Source of the DNA: CAZATK01 sp964488085
GTDB taxonomy: Bacteria > Patescibacteriota > Minisyncoccia > UBA6257 > UBA11618
DNA: 56,536 nt
Direction: 5' to 3'
NCBI GenBank assembly: GCA_964488085.1
Contig: CAZATK010000002.1
Span: 1-56,536 of the forward strand
The notes below the pieces were generated by a model, which searched no databases, was not told the origin of the DNA, and was given only the letters and a program-made list of their open reading frames with translations. The position numbers and the translations under genes were made by a program. The number at the start of each line of letters is the position of its first letter. Within the stretch, counting starts at the first letter, position 1. This document shows positions 1 through 7,628 of this stretch, piece after piece.

Positions 1-1
1 T

Positions 2-79
2 ATAGCGCAAAAATTAGGGGCCTCTCATTATGAGATAATAACCCGTATCAACCCCTTAATTCAAAAGATTATTCAATGA
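2..79 (+). CDS. C-terminal end of an unidentified upstream gene (partial)
   Basis: Frame 2 is open from the window edge to a TGA at 77-79 and encodes 25 residues ending RINPLIQKIIQ. The stop overlaps the ATG of the next gene in an ATGA arrangement, typical of co-translated genes here, which is the main support that this frame is real. Too little remains to name the protein. Confidence 0.4.
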   Translation: MAQKLGASHYEIITRINPLIQKIIQ

Positions 80-618
80 GATTAGTATTTTTAATTTTCG
101 TTTTCATTTCTTCTTTATTTATTAGCGTTTATTATTTATGGAACGGTTCTTCGGCAGATTTATTGAGTTCTTTGCAGTCAAATAATAATAAAATACGAGA
201 ATACGGAGTTTTTTGTATTGGTGAAGAGCGACTGGATATCTGCTATTGGTTTGATAATAATGGCGTTTTAATAAATAAAGCTACCACTATTGTGGGTAAT
301 GTTTCTTTAAAAATTAACGAAATTTCCGATTACAAGCCAGAAATTAATAAGCAATTTTTGGATGATTATTTATGGAAAAATATGGCGTTTATAATGGAAT
401 TTTTAAAGAGTGGCAAATTGAATGTTAAAAATATTTTATTTATAAGAGACGATCAAGACTTAATTGTTATCACTAATAATGATGTAAAAATACTATTTAG
501 TTTAAGATTTAATCCTCAAAATAATATCGTCGGACTTTTGTCTGCTCTGGAAAAAAACAAAATAAAAAATGTAAGCCAAATAGATTTGAGAGTAGAAAAT
601 AAAATTTTTTATAAATAA
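76..618 (+). CDS. Membrane-anchored protein, possibly FtsQ/DivIB-like
   Basis: This 180-aa protein has one hydrophobic segment at about residues 4-22, a short low-complexity linker, and a soluble domain presumably outside the membrane. The C-terminus reads IDLRVENKIFYK, which resembles the strand ending many FtsQ/DivIB proteins (I/V-D-L/V-R ... K-I/V-Y). Size and topology also fit FtsQ, the divisome bridge between FtsA/FtsW and the FtsB/L pair. The family call is an inference from topology and this terminal motif; no stronger signature is visible. It overlaps the preceding partial gene by 4 nt, so the two are probably co-transcribed. Other single-pass envelope proteins remain possible. Confidence 0.5.
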   Translation: MRLVFLIFVFISSLFISVYYLWNGSSADLLSSLQSNNNKIREYGVFCIGEERLDICYWFDNNGVLINKATTIVGNVSLKINEISDYKPEINKQFLDDYLWKNMAFIMEFLKSGKLNVKNILFIRDDQDLIVITNNDVKILFSLRFNPQNNIVGLLSALEKNKIKNVSQIDLRVENKIFYK

Positions 619-637
619 ATATTAAAGGGGGTCCTGT

Positions 638-801
638 CTGGTGTTTGTCTCGAAAGTACGTGGTTGATTTTCTCCAGCGAGAAAATCACCACTCGACTCT
701 CGGCTGAATTATCTAAAAAGATTGTTAAGAAGTAAATTTTAACAATCTTTTTAGAACCATGCTAATTCAGCCTCCGAGACGCCTTTCTCAACAAACACCA
801 G
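638..801. repeat. Cruciform-like inverted-repeat element, copy 1
   Basis: Outer arms at 638-648 and 791-801 are perfect 11-bp inverted repeats, and AAGGGGGT just outside can pair with ACCCCTT at 804-810. Inside are two nested arms. One is a hairpin with stem 666-674/679-687 and loop CAGC, extended by GTGGT/ACCAC. The other is GGCTGAATTA (702-711) pairing with 763-772 and enclosing a perfect 16-bp stem, 713-728/739-754. The whole folds as a three- or four-way junction. No ORF of note lies in the surrounding 619-1007 interval, which also holds a weaker inverted pair at about 800-807 and 884-894. Confidence 0.75.
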
Positions 802-903
802 CCACCCCTTCACCAGCGCTTTGTAATTTATTTTTGCCTGCCTGCTGGCGGGATTCGCCTCCACGGCCTCGTCGAGGAAGAGCGGGTGGTGGCTTATATC
901 TAA

Positions 904-960
904 ATTAAATTATTTTTAGTCAAATTATACCAACGCAGTCTTGACTAAAAATAATTTAAT
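904..960. repeat. Long inverted repeat carrying divergent promoter-like boxes
   Basis: A perfect 20-bp inverted repeat (904-923 and 941-960) is separated by 17 nt. With a 2-nt bulge it extends to about 29 bp (from 895 to 971). The right arm starts with TTGACT, the -35 box of the gene downstream, so the left arm holds the same box facing the other way, with TATAAG 19 nt further on. The repeat could be a divergent promoter, an operator or a cruciform. Confidence 0.75.
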
Positions 961-969
961 AGATATACT
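941..969 (+). promoter_or_regulatory. Sigma-70-type promoter of the PgeF-family gene
   Basis: TTGACT at 941-946 and TATACT at 964-969 are separated by exactly 17 nt. Transcription would start near 976, giving a leader of about 30 nt that contains the strong Shine-Dalgarno at 995-1003. The -35 box lies inside the inverted-repeat arm. Confidence 0.7.
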
Positions 970-1007
970 GTTGTTGGTTTTTTGAAAGACAGAAAAGGAG
1001 GTGTGTC

Positions 1008-1751
1008 TTGGAAATTCAACACTGCATTGTTGGTAAAGAAGGAGTTGATTTTGGTTCCAGAGTGGGAAGACCCGAAAGAGTTCATAGAATTAGAGAGGAA
1101 CTAAAAGCCAGAGGCATTAAAAAGGTTTTTTTGCCGGATTGTGCATTTACAACAAGAATTGTGGAATTAGGGAACAATAATGAAGAGCCATGGGGTTCAG
1201 AAGTAGTTTGGACAAAAGAAAAAGCTGACGGAGTGGTGGTATCAGAACCGAATGTGGCAGTAGGCCTCTGCAATGGCGATTGTCCCGCAGTAATTATTCA
1301 TGATACAGACACCAATAGACTTATCCTTTTACATTGTGGAACGCGGTGCTTAATTCCAAAGCATGACGATAGTATAATTTTACATGCTTTCCGTCAATAT
1401 AAACTCAATCCGAAAAGAGTACGGATTATAGTTGGGTATGGTGTTGGACCTTGTTGTTATGGGATTGGTTTTTTAAGAAAAATAATTTTTCAAGTCACAA
1501 ATTTTCCAAGAACAGTTGGTTTGCCTGTTCCTTATGAACTCAAATTTGGCGTGGCTTGCAAGGGTCCAAGAAGGGGAAAGACTTCTTTAGATCTATATAA
1601 TCTTATAAGAAAACAATTGTCTTGGCAGCTTGAAGTTCCCAGAGATAATATAGAGATTAATGATTCATGCACAGCTTGTGCTGGCTACCATTCTTATAGT
1701 TATAAAGGAAAAAATGCCGGCAGAAACTTAGTATTGGCGTGGATGGCGTAG
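1008..1751 (+). CDS. pgeF: YfiH/PgeF-family protein (laccase-domain, DUF152)
   Basis: The 247-aa product matches the YfiH/PgeF fold. It has the NGDCPAVI segment (family xADCxPV), LHCGTR (family HAGWRG), GVGPCCYGIG (family GP.I....YEVG), and a C-terminal CTACAGYHSYSYKGKNAGRN resembling the FFSYR...TGR block. The metal-site Cys and His of the family appear conserved. Family members are implicated in peptidoglycan editing (removing wrongly incorporated Ser from UDP-MurNAc) and in purine nucleoside phosphorolysis; which applies here cannot be told. The start is TTG at 1008, chosen because AAGGAGGTG at 995-1003 is an ideal ribosome binding site and no closer ATG exists. It has its own promoter and terminator. 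Confidence 0.8.
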   Translation: MEIQHCIVGKEGVDFGSRVGRPERVHRIREELKARGIKKVFLPDCAFTTRIVELGNNNEEPWGSEVVWTKEKADGVVVSEPNVAVGLCNGDCPAVIIHDTDTNRLILLHCGTRCLIPKHDDSIILHAFRQYKLNPKRVRIIVGYGVGPCCYGIGFLRKIIFQVTNFPRTVGLPVPYELKFGVACKGPRRGKTSLDLYNLIRKQLSWQLEVPRDNIEINDSCTACAGYHSYSYKGKNAGRNLVLAWMA

Positions 1752-1767
1752 ATTTTTTCAAAAGTAG

Positions 1768-1791
1768 TCCCCTTTATAGGGGATTTTTTTT
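1768..1791 (+). terminator. Rho-independent terminator after pgeF
   Basis: TCCCC (1768-1772), a 6-nt loop and GGGGA (1779-1783) are followed by eight T residues. It separates pgeF from ychF. Confidence 0.8.
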
Positions 1792-1813
1792 ATGCTAAAA
1801 TCAAGTCCTATTT

Positions 1814-2671
1814 ATGAATAAATTATCTATTGGCATTATTGGTCTGCCCAATGTTGGAAAATCTACGCTGTTTAAACTTTTAACCAAAAAAGAGGTCAAT
1901 ATTGCCAACTATCCTTTTTGTACTATTGATCCCAATATTGGCGTGGTGACTGTTCCCGATGAGCAATTAGAAAAATTAGCTTTAATGAGTAAATCAGAAA
2001 AAATTATTCCGGCTGTAGTGGAATTTTATGACATTGCCGGATTAGTTAAGGGGGCTAATAAGGGGGAGGGATTAGGCAATAAGTTTCTTTCTCACATAAG
2101 AGAAGTAAATGCGATAGTGGAAGTTTTAAGAGTTTTTAAAGATGAGGACATTATCCATGTGGAAAATTCCGTGGATCCTATTCGTGATTTAGAAATTATT
2201 GACACGGAATTGAAATTGAAAGATTTAGAGTCTAAAGAAAAAATAAATCTTCTTGCCGTTAAACCAAAAATATATTTTATAAATGGTAGAGAGGAAGATG
2301 TAAGCCAAGCATTGAAAGACAAAATAAACAGCGAGGGCTCTGCTTATATCGTGGCGGATTTAAAAGAAAATCCCGACATGTCTTTTTTAATCAAAGAGAC
2401 ATATAAAATTCTTAATTTAATGAGTTTTTTTACAACCGGAGAGAAAGAGAGTAGGGCATGGACGATTATTAAGGGTTCTAAAGCACCTCAAGCCGCAGGA
2501 GTAATACACACGGATTTTGAGAAAAAGTTTATTAGAGCGGAAGTAATTAATAATTTGAAATTGCTTGAAGCCGGAGGGTGGCAACAAGCAAAAGCAAAGG
2601 GATGGATAAGATTAGAAGGGAAGGACTACATCGTAGAAGAAGGGGATGTATTAGTTATAAGACACGGCTAG
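1814..2671 (+). CDS. ychF: YchF/OLA1-family P-loop ATPase lacking the coiled-coil arm
   Basis: A 285-aa member of the Obg-related YchF family, a ribosome-associated ATPase linked to translation and stress responses. Visible are the P-loop GLPNVGKST (residues ~10-18), switch region NYPFCTIDPN, DIAGLVKGANKGEGLGNKFL (Walker B and G3 block), a NGREED motif in the place of the family's N-x-x-E specificity motif, and a C-terminal TGS domain (about 205-285: FFTTGEKESRAW ... EEGDVLVIRHG). Typical YchF proteins have about 360 residues. The missing ~75 are the long alpha-helical coiled-coil arm between G domain motifs, here reduced to about 20 residues. The stop overlaps the stop of the convergent gene by 3 nt. 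Confidence 0.93.
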   Translation: MNKLSIGIIGLPNVGKSTLFKLLTKKEVNIANYPFCTIDPNIGVVTVPDEQLEKLALMSKSEKIIPAVVEFYDIAGLVKGANKGEGLGNKFLSHIREVNAIVEVLRVFKDEDIIHVENSVDPIRDLEIIDTELKLKDLESKEKINLLAVKPKIYFINGREEDVSQALKDKINSEGSAYIVADLKENPDMSFLIKETYKILNLMSFFTTGEKESRAWTIIKGSKAPQAAGVIHTDFEKKFIRAEVINNLKLLEAGGWQQAKAKGWIRLEGKDYIVEEGDVLVIRHG

Positions 2672-5199
2672 CCCCCATTCGCCTTAACATACTTTAAGAA
2701 GGCGTTCCAAGTAGCGTAAGTAAAATCTTTATTATTACTCTTAACCTCTTTTATTATTTGGGCAAAATCAGTATCGTCGGTTTTTTTATTTTTGTTTGCC
2801 CAAGCAGCTAATACATTTTTCATGAAAAAGACGGCATCGGCGGTTGTTGCTCCGTATGTTCCCGGCTTAACAGTTCCTTTTTTAAATGAAGTGGCTAAAC
2901 TTTCTGCTTGCGGTCCCATTTTAACTTTAGCCAGAACTTCTGTTTGGAGCGTGGCAACATTTTCCCCCTTACTTCCTGATTTAAGAGGGATTGTCATTAT
3001 ATATTTAACCATTTTAGAAATCGGTGTTTCTACTGGAGCCGAAGCTTTTGGAGTTGGTTGTACTGGGGCGGTAACAGTTGGCGCAACCGTTGTAACAGCA
3101 ACCGTAGCAACAGCGACTGGGGCGACTCCTTCATTTTTTATAGCTATTGCAACTCCAAATTTAGAATCATTAATATCTTTAGGTTCCCAATTTAATCCCC
3201 ACGTATCAGTTTCAGAACCATATACAGCCGTAACATCGGCGGCTGTCCAAGCTGTGGTACTGGCATTGTCTGTGCCTACTATACTGCCATTCTTTACTAA
3301 TTTGACTGATAAATCTTTAATAACCTCCGTACCGCCTTCTGTTCCTCTTTTTATTTTAACTTTAATACCATCAACTTTTTTAGCGTTGGATGCAATAAAG
3401 AATTTACAATCAGTTGCTTTAAGCCATTTCGTTTCTTTATTAGGCATCGTGGTTGCATTTGCCTTAACATTGTCGGTTACTCCAGCTTTTTCTGGTGATG
3501 ACCATTCTATTGAACCAGTTCCACTTTCATTGACAAAAGAATTACAATTATTTATTTTGCCTTTATTTTCATATCCAACTTTACTAAATTCTCCATAAAC
3601 TGTTATTTCAACGCTATCTATTGTAGCTTTTGTTGATTTAGTTGGTGCGGATACTAATATGTCCTTATTCATCGCTTCTAATATCTTATCTTTATAATCT
3701 TTAACAGAAGAGAAAGAAGACTTACCTAACCTTTTACAACCATTAACTATAACGACCATATCCTCAATTTTCTTATTGTCTGATGAATCAGATTTATAAA
3801 TTCTGCTGACGGCATCCACGGTTTCATCAAAGAACCATAATAAATATCCATAAACTTCTAATTCGTCATCTAATACGCCTGTTTCAATTTTACCTTGCAA
3901 AACTTGTGTTAAACACGAAACAAGACCTGGTTGAATCTGGCTAGATTCATTGAAATAATTAATGCCACCACCTCCGGAAGTAAATGAACCCGGCGCCGCA
4001 GTATAGGTTAAGGTAGTGGGCAGGGCTTTAGCTACTAAATCAGAAACATTATTAACTTTTTTCCAGTACTGATCTTGATAATAAGATTTTGTTGACAGTT
4101 GTTTATCTCTATTGAGTGACTGCGCCAAGTACATGCGGTTATTATTGCTTACTACTGGTTCTGATAGTAGTTTTTCTTTTTGGGATGGATTTTGGCCGCG
4201 GAAAAATTCTATTAAAGGGGCAAGAGACTCACGGTAAAAACTGCTGGCTTTGATTGTTCTGATGATATCTGACCCTATTGAGCCAACGGTGCCAGCGGTT
4301 GGAAAGAATCTTTCTAAAACTTTTCTTCCTCTTCCTCTTTTTTCTTCTACTACTGCCGATATCTCATTTTCTTTAAGCCCCCCAATTCTTTCTTCAGATA
4401 ATCCTTTTGCGGGTTCGCTAATATAGGGAATGTCAACGATTGGTAGTTGTGGCTCAACTATTTCTTGTTTTTTAGGCAAAAGATTTTCAGCTGCCTTGGT
4501 ATATGCATTTATTGTAGATTCATTAGGATTTTGTATAATTATCCAGGACCATTCAGCGAATATTTTAATAATCTCTTTATTTTTTTCAGGGTCATTATTA
4601 TTTAAGTAATACATAAGGACTCCTTCAAAAGCCTTATCCAACTTACTTATTGCATTAAGCAAGCTAAGGTTATTACTTGGTTGAGATATTAAATTATCCA
4701 TATTAAAAGCTAGATTTGACACAGCAGCAGCTGTTTCTGGAGACATGCCTATTGTATTTATTATTGCATTCACTACGAGAGTTAGGGCCTTTGTAGTGGC
4801 AGATTCTCTAATTATTGGCGTTCCTGGTGGAAGATTATAGGTTGTTGGGGCATAGGAAGTTCCTGACGGCATAGTCGGATAAATTGTTTCCGTTGTTGCT
4901 GGATAGGTTGTTCCTGTTGGTGCTGGATAGGTTGTTCCTGTTGGTGCTGGATAGGTTGTTCCCGTTGTTGTATCTACATATGTTCCTGTTGGTGTTGATG
5001 GAGCAGTGTATGTTGTTGGATATGTTTCAGTTGTTGGGTAGGTTGTCCCTGTTGTTGGATAAGTTGTTCCCGTTGTTGGATAGGTTGTTTCTTGTAGAAA
5101 AAAAATCCGAAACCAAGAAGGAAATTCTATCGCATTAACGACCGATAAATTATTGCTCAATAAAAAAGCGATTAACAAAAAAGAAAAAATTTGTCCCAT
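2668..5199 (-). CDS. Large secreted protein with T/Y/P repeats and a PG-binding-like C-terminus
   Basis: This 843-aa protein begins with a signal peptide (about residues 1-23, ending near VVNA). A low-complexity stretch of TTYPTTG and TTYPAPTG repeats follows at about residues 35-115. The middle is predicted mainly soluble with several short Ser/Thr/Gly-rich linkers, then come about 45 residues rich in V/A/T/P. The final ~105 residues contain LKSGSKGENVATLQTEVL and later GTYGATTADAV, which resembles the PG_binding_1 repeat (LxxGSxGxxVxxLQ ... G.YGxxTxxAV). I infer a cell-surface protein held to the wall. No enzymatic motif is visible. Function unknown. Confidence 0.75.
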   Translation of the reverse strand: MGQIFSFLLIAFLLSNNLSVVNAIEFPSWFRIFFLQETTYPTTGTTYPTTGTTYPTTETYPTTYTAPSTPTGTYVDTTTGTTYPAPTGTTYPAPTGTTYPATTETIYPTMPSGTSYAPTTYNLPPGTPIIRESATTKALTLVVNAIINTIGMSPETAAAVSNLAFNMDNLISQPSNNLSLLNAISKLDKAFEGVLMYYLNNNDPEKNKEIIKIFAEWSWIIIQNPNESTINAYTKAAENLLPKKQEIVEPQLPIVDIPYISEPAKGLSEERIGGLKENEISAVVEEKRGRGRKVLERFFPTAGTVGSIGSDIIRTIKASSFYRESLAPLIEFFRGQNPSQKEKLLSEPVVSNNNRMYLAQSLNRDKQLSTKSYYQDQYWKKVNNVSDLVAKALPTTLTYTAAPGSFTSGGGGINYFNESSQIQPGLVSCLTQVLQGKIETGVLDDELEVYGYLLWFFDETVDAVSRIYKSDSSDNKKIEDMVVIVNGCKRLGKSSFSSVKDYKDKILEAMNKDILVSAPTKSTKATIDSVEITVYGEFSKVGYENKGKINNCNSFVNESGTGSIEWSSPEKAGVTDNVKANATTMPNKETKWLKATDCKFFIASNAKKVDGIKVKIKRGTEGGTEVIKDLSVKLVKNGSIVGTDNASTTAWTAADVTAVYGSETDTWGLNWEPKDINDSKFGVAIAIKNEGVAPVAVATVAVTTVAPTVTAPVQPTPKASAPVETPISKMVKYIMTIPLKSGSKGENVATLQTEVLAKVKMGPQAESLATSFKKGTVKPGTYGATTADAVFFMKNVLAAWANKNKKTDDTDFAQIIKEVKSNNKDFTYATWNAFLKYVKANGG
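4870..5090 (-). repeat. In-frame tandem repeats in the secreted protein gene
   Basis: Short GGATAGGTTGTTCC-type units recur in frame (plus strand view) and encode TTYPTTG/TTYPAPTG. Unit phase is kept at multiples of three, so copy number can vary without breaking the gene. A glycosylatable or wall-spanning stalk is a reasonable inference. Confidence 0.8.
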
Positions 5200-5206
5200 G
5201 CTCTAA

Positions 5207-5998
5207 TTATAGCAAATACCCAACTTTTTTTAACCAATATTCATTTTCCCACTCCCATAATTTTTTTGCCCCCAAAAAAGCTTGAAAATCCTCTTGCCAA
5301 TAGGGAAATTCTTTAAGTTCTACCACTCCCTTTAACTCCATCCACTCGTGTTTTCCACAGCCCTCCTTATCTACACAGTCTTTCCAGCCATAGGGCAGGG
5401 GATATGGTTTTCGTATTTTATCTCTTCCGCCCTTGCTTCTCATTGTGGATCTGCATATTTCGCAAGTTTTAATTTGATCAATGCGCATTATCCAGCGAGT
5501 TTGTAAATTTTTGAATTGATCTTTTAAAGCGTCAACATAAGCTGATGTTTGTAAATTATAATCTCTATATATTGATTGCGATGTTTTGATGTCTAGAACG
5601 CCGAATTTACCATCAATCAGAGCCAGCGTGTCTACTGTGCCCGCATAGCGATGTTTGGGATTAACAACTCTTTTTTCCACATATTCCGGAGAGACCTGAA
5701 TTTTATTTTTGCTTATAAAATTTACGGCCGCTTTTATTGCGGGAGCGATTGATGGGTCAATGGTGGGGGATTCCCCTATTAAAATCTTTTCAAATGCCTC
5801 ATGGATTAATGTGCCTTCGGCAGCTGACTTAGTTTTTATATCTTCACCGGCCTGAAATGTTCCGAGCTCTGCATAAAACTTATATAATGCTGGTTTGGCT
5901 TTTATTTCCACTATCTTAGTCACTCGGGGATACCAGATACCGTCTATGACATATCCGCACTGCTCTTTAAAATTATCGGCATTATTAAATTGATACAT
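5207..5998 (-). CDS. PD-(D/E)XK (RecB/Cas4-like) nuclease with a Cys4 zinc-finger-like insert
   Basis: The 263-aa protein carries a RecB-type nuclease core: GTLIHEAFE (His66), TVD (Asp123), VLDIKTS (Asp136-x-Lys138) and YNLQTSAY (Gln150, Tyr154). These match the metal-binding and motif IV residues of the PD-(D/E)XK superfamily. Residues about 175-212 hold CEIC and CVDKEGC, four cysteines that could bind zinc or an Fe-S cluster. The fold resembles phage and Cas4-like exonucleases; no cas genes or phage genes are nearby. The gene stands alone between the secreted protein and an inverted-repeat element; a TGTTAAAAT extended -10 lies just upstream of its ATG. Confidence 0.72.
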   Translation of the reverse strand: MYQFNNADNFKEQCGYVIDGIWYPRVTKIVEIKAKPALYKFYAELGTFQAGEDIKTKSAAEGTLIHEAFEKILIGESPTIDPSIAPAIKAAVNFISKNKIQVSPEYVEKRVVNPKHRYAGTVDTLALIDGKFGVLDIKTSQSIYRDYNLQTSAYVDALKDQFKNLQTRWIMRIDQIKTCEICRSTMRSKGGRDKIRKPYPLPYGWKDCVDKEGCGKHEWMELKGVVELKEFPYWQEDFQAFLGAKKLWEWENEYWLKKVGYLL

Positions 5999-6042
5999 TG
6001 TTGTTTGTGTTTGATTTTAACACAGATTACCTTCAGAGACCC

Positions 6043-6231
6043 AAACCAAAATCCTTACTTCTCTCAACCCCTTACGGTCGCTCCAGCGGCGACCTCCAGT
6101 TCTTCTCGCCACGGCGAAGTTTTTGTTTTAAGGATAATTGTAACAAAAACACCTCGCTCGTGATTCTATTAAGAATCACTTCGCTAGCTTCGCCTGCTCG
6201 AAAGGTTTCGAGTAAGTAAGGATTTTGGTTT
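6043..6231. repeat. Inverted-repeat element with internal hairpins, copy 2
   Basis: Perfect 18-bp inverted arms at 6043-6060 and 6214-6231 enclose about 150 nt. Inside are hairpins at 6076-6094 (GGTCGC/GCGACC), 6119-6150 (GTTTTTGTT/AACAAAAAC), 6160-6179 (GTGATTCT/AGAATCAC) and TCGAAAGGTTTCGA near 6199. There is no credible ORF. It fills the 287-nt interval between the nuclease start and the envC stop. Confidence 0.8.
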
Positions 6232-6285
6232 ATTGAAAAGAGAACCCTTTTATATACTGTCGCACAATATACCTTTTGCGACACA

Positions 6286-7611
6286 CTACTCATTATGATT
6301 ATGATGATCCTCGTCTTCTGATTCAAATAAGCCACCGCTTCGGCCCATGTTTTCGATGTACAAAGCCAGTCCCTGTGAATCCAAATAACTTAATGGATTA
6401 ATATCTCCTCCTGATGGCATTAATCCGCAACTTTTACTTGATCTCATACTAAATGAATTTCCATCATAAACGGTAAAGTGCAAATGAGATCCAGTAGAAT
6501 AGCCAGTATTGCCGACATATCCAATAATATCCCCCCTCTTAATTTGTGAGCCAGGAGTAGTTGATATTTGAGAAAGATGGGCAAAAAGGGTCACTAAATT
6601 GTTTGAGTGTCTTATTACTATGTATTTTCCATACGCTCCTTTACGACAAAATTGGTCCTGATTACCAGTATTGAGGACAATTCCGTCATCTGGAGCCACG
6701 ATAGTCGTCCCAATTGGCGCTCCGATATCTATGCCGTTATGCCACTTACCTTTATAACCATAGCGTGCAAATTTAGTCGCTCCATATCCCTGGGTCATCT
6801 TACGTCCGATAATTGGCCAACTTAAAACTCCGGCCCTGCGCGCCGGTAAAGCGTTAGGATCGATCCTAGCACGCAAATCCGCTTCAAATTGTTCGATTTC
6901 TTCGGCAATTTGAACTTGTTTCTTCGCTAATTCATCAATTATCTGCTGATAAATTTTTTCTTGATTCTTAGTATCGGATAATAATATTTGCCTCTCTTTT
7001 TTCTCATCTTCTACTAATACTTTGCGAACTTTTAAGTTTTGTTGTTCTTTTTCTTTGCTAGATTTCTTTTTGGATGCAGTTTCTAATTTTTCATCCAAAT
7101 TTAATTTGAGATCTTGTAACTCATTTTCTTCTTCATATAATTGGTTTTTGACATCGCTTAGGGCCTCGCTTTCCGTAATTCCTTCTGCCAGGGTTTTATT
7201 TTTTAAAAATACTATCAAGAAATCTTCGGCGTCTTGCGACTGTATTTCTCTTAATATTTTATTGATTGCGCTTTTTTTTAGGTCAATTTTTTGTTTGGTC
7301 TTATCTATATCATATTGTAAGGATTCAATTTCTAAATTCAGTTTATCTATAGTTACCTCGCTAAGATTGATATTCAAATTAAGCTGATAAATATTACTGC
7401 TGGCCTTTTTCAATTCTTGCTGTAATGTTTGACTTTTTTCTGTTGTTTCCAGTAATGTTTTTTGCGTTTCTTGAATTTTGTTATTAATTTCTTGTAATTG
7501 TTTAGATTTATCTAGTATGGAGTTTTGTAATTGTTCTGGAGCTAAAATGCCCCATGCCTTGTTAGTTAGTATAAAAACAATAAAAAATATGACTGATAGA
7601 AGGCGTTTCAT
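6286..7611 (-). CDS. EnvC-like murein hydrolase activator: coiled coil plus M23 (LytM) domain
   Basis: A 441-aa exported protein with a signal peptide (about 1-20), a long heptad-rich coiled coil (about 25-245), and a C-terminal M23 peptidase domain. The metal-site motifs are present as HNGIDIG (HxxxD) and GSHLHF (HxH), so it may be an active endopeptidase rather than only an activator. This architecture matches EnvC/NlpD-type proteins that work with FtsE-FtsX at division; ftsEX is present at 31.4-33.0 kb. The C-terminus ends in an acidic and His-rich tail (EDEDHHNHNE). It is the last gene of the dacA-to-envC run, 17 nt after gltX. Confidence 0.88.
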   Translation of the reverse strand: MKRLLSVIFFIVFILTNKAWGILAPEQLQNSILDKSKQLQEINNKIQETQKTLLETTEKSQTLQQELKKASSNIYQLNLNINLSEVTIDKLNLEIESLQYDIDKTKQKIDLKKSAINKILREIQSQDAEDFLIVFLKNKTLAEGITESEALSDVKNQLYEEENELQDLKLNLDEKLETASKKKSSKEKEQQNLKVRKVLVEDEKKERQILLSDTKNQEKIYQQIIDELAKKQVQIAEEIEQFEADLRARIDPNALPARRAGVLSWPIIGRKMTQGYGATKFARYGYKGKWHNGIDIGAPIGTTIVAPDDGIVLNTGNQDQFCRKGAYGKYIVIRHSNNLVTLFAHLSQISTTPGSQIKRGDIIGYVGNTGYSTGSHLHFTVYDGNSFSMRSSKSCGLMPSGGDINPLSYLDSQGLALYIENMGRSGGLFESEDEDHHNHNE

Positions 7612-7628
7612 TATTAATTTAATTAATT

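Noticed and set aside
2792..3598. 268-aa plus-strand ORF opposite the secreted protein
   Set aside because: It is antisense to the well-supported 843-aa gene; its composition mirrors the Thr/Val-rich codons of that gene, and it has no ribosome binding site.
4870..5090. CRISPR-like array
   Set aside because: The short repeats are in frame, have no unique spacers and encode T/Y/P units; no cas genes are present. The nearby PD-(D/E)XK nuclease alone is not enough for a CRISPR call.
6072..6335. 87-aa minus-strand ORF over the 6043-6231 repeat
   Set aside because: It reads through the hairpins and overlaps the envC end; the protein looks random.
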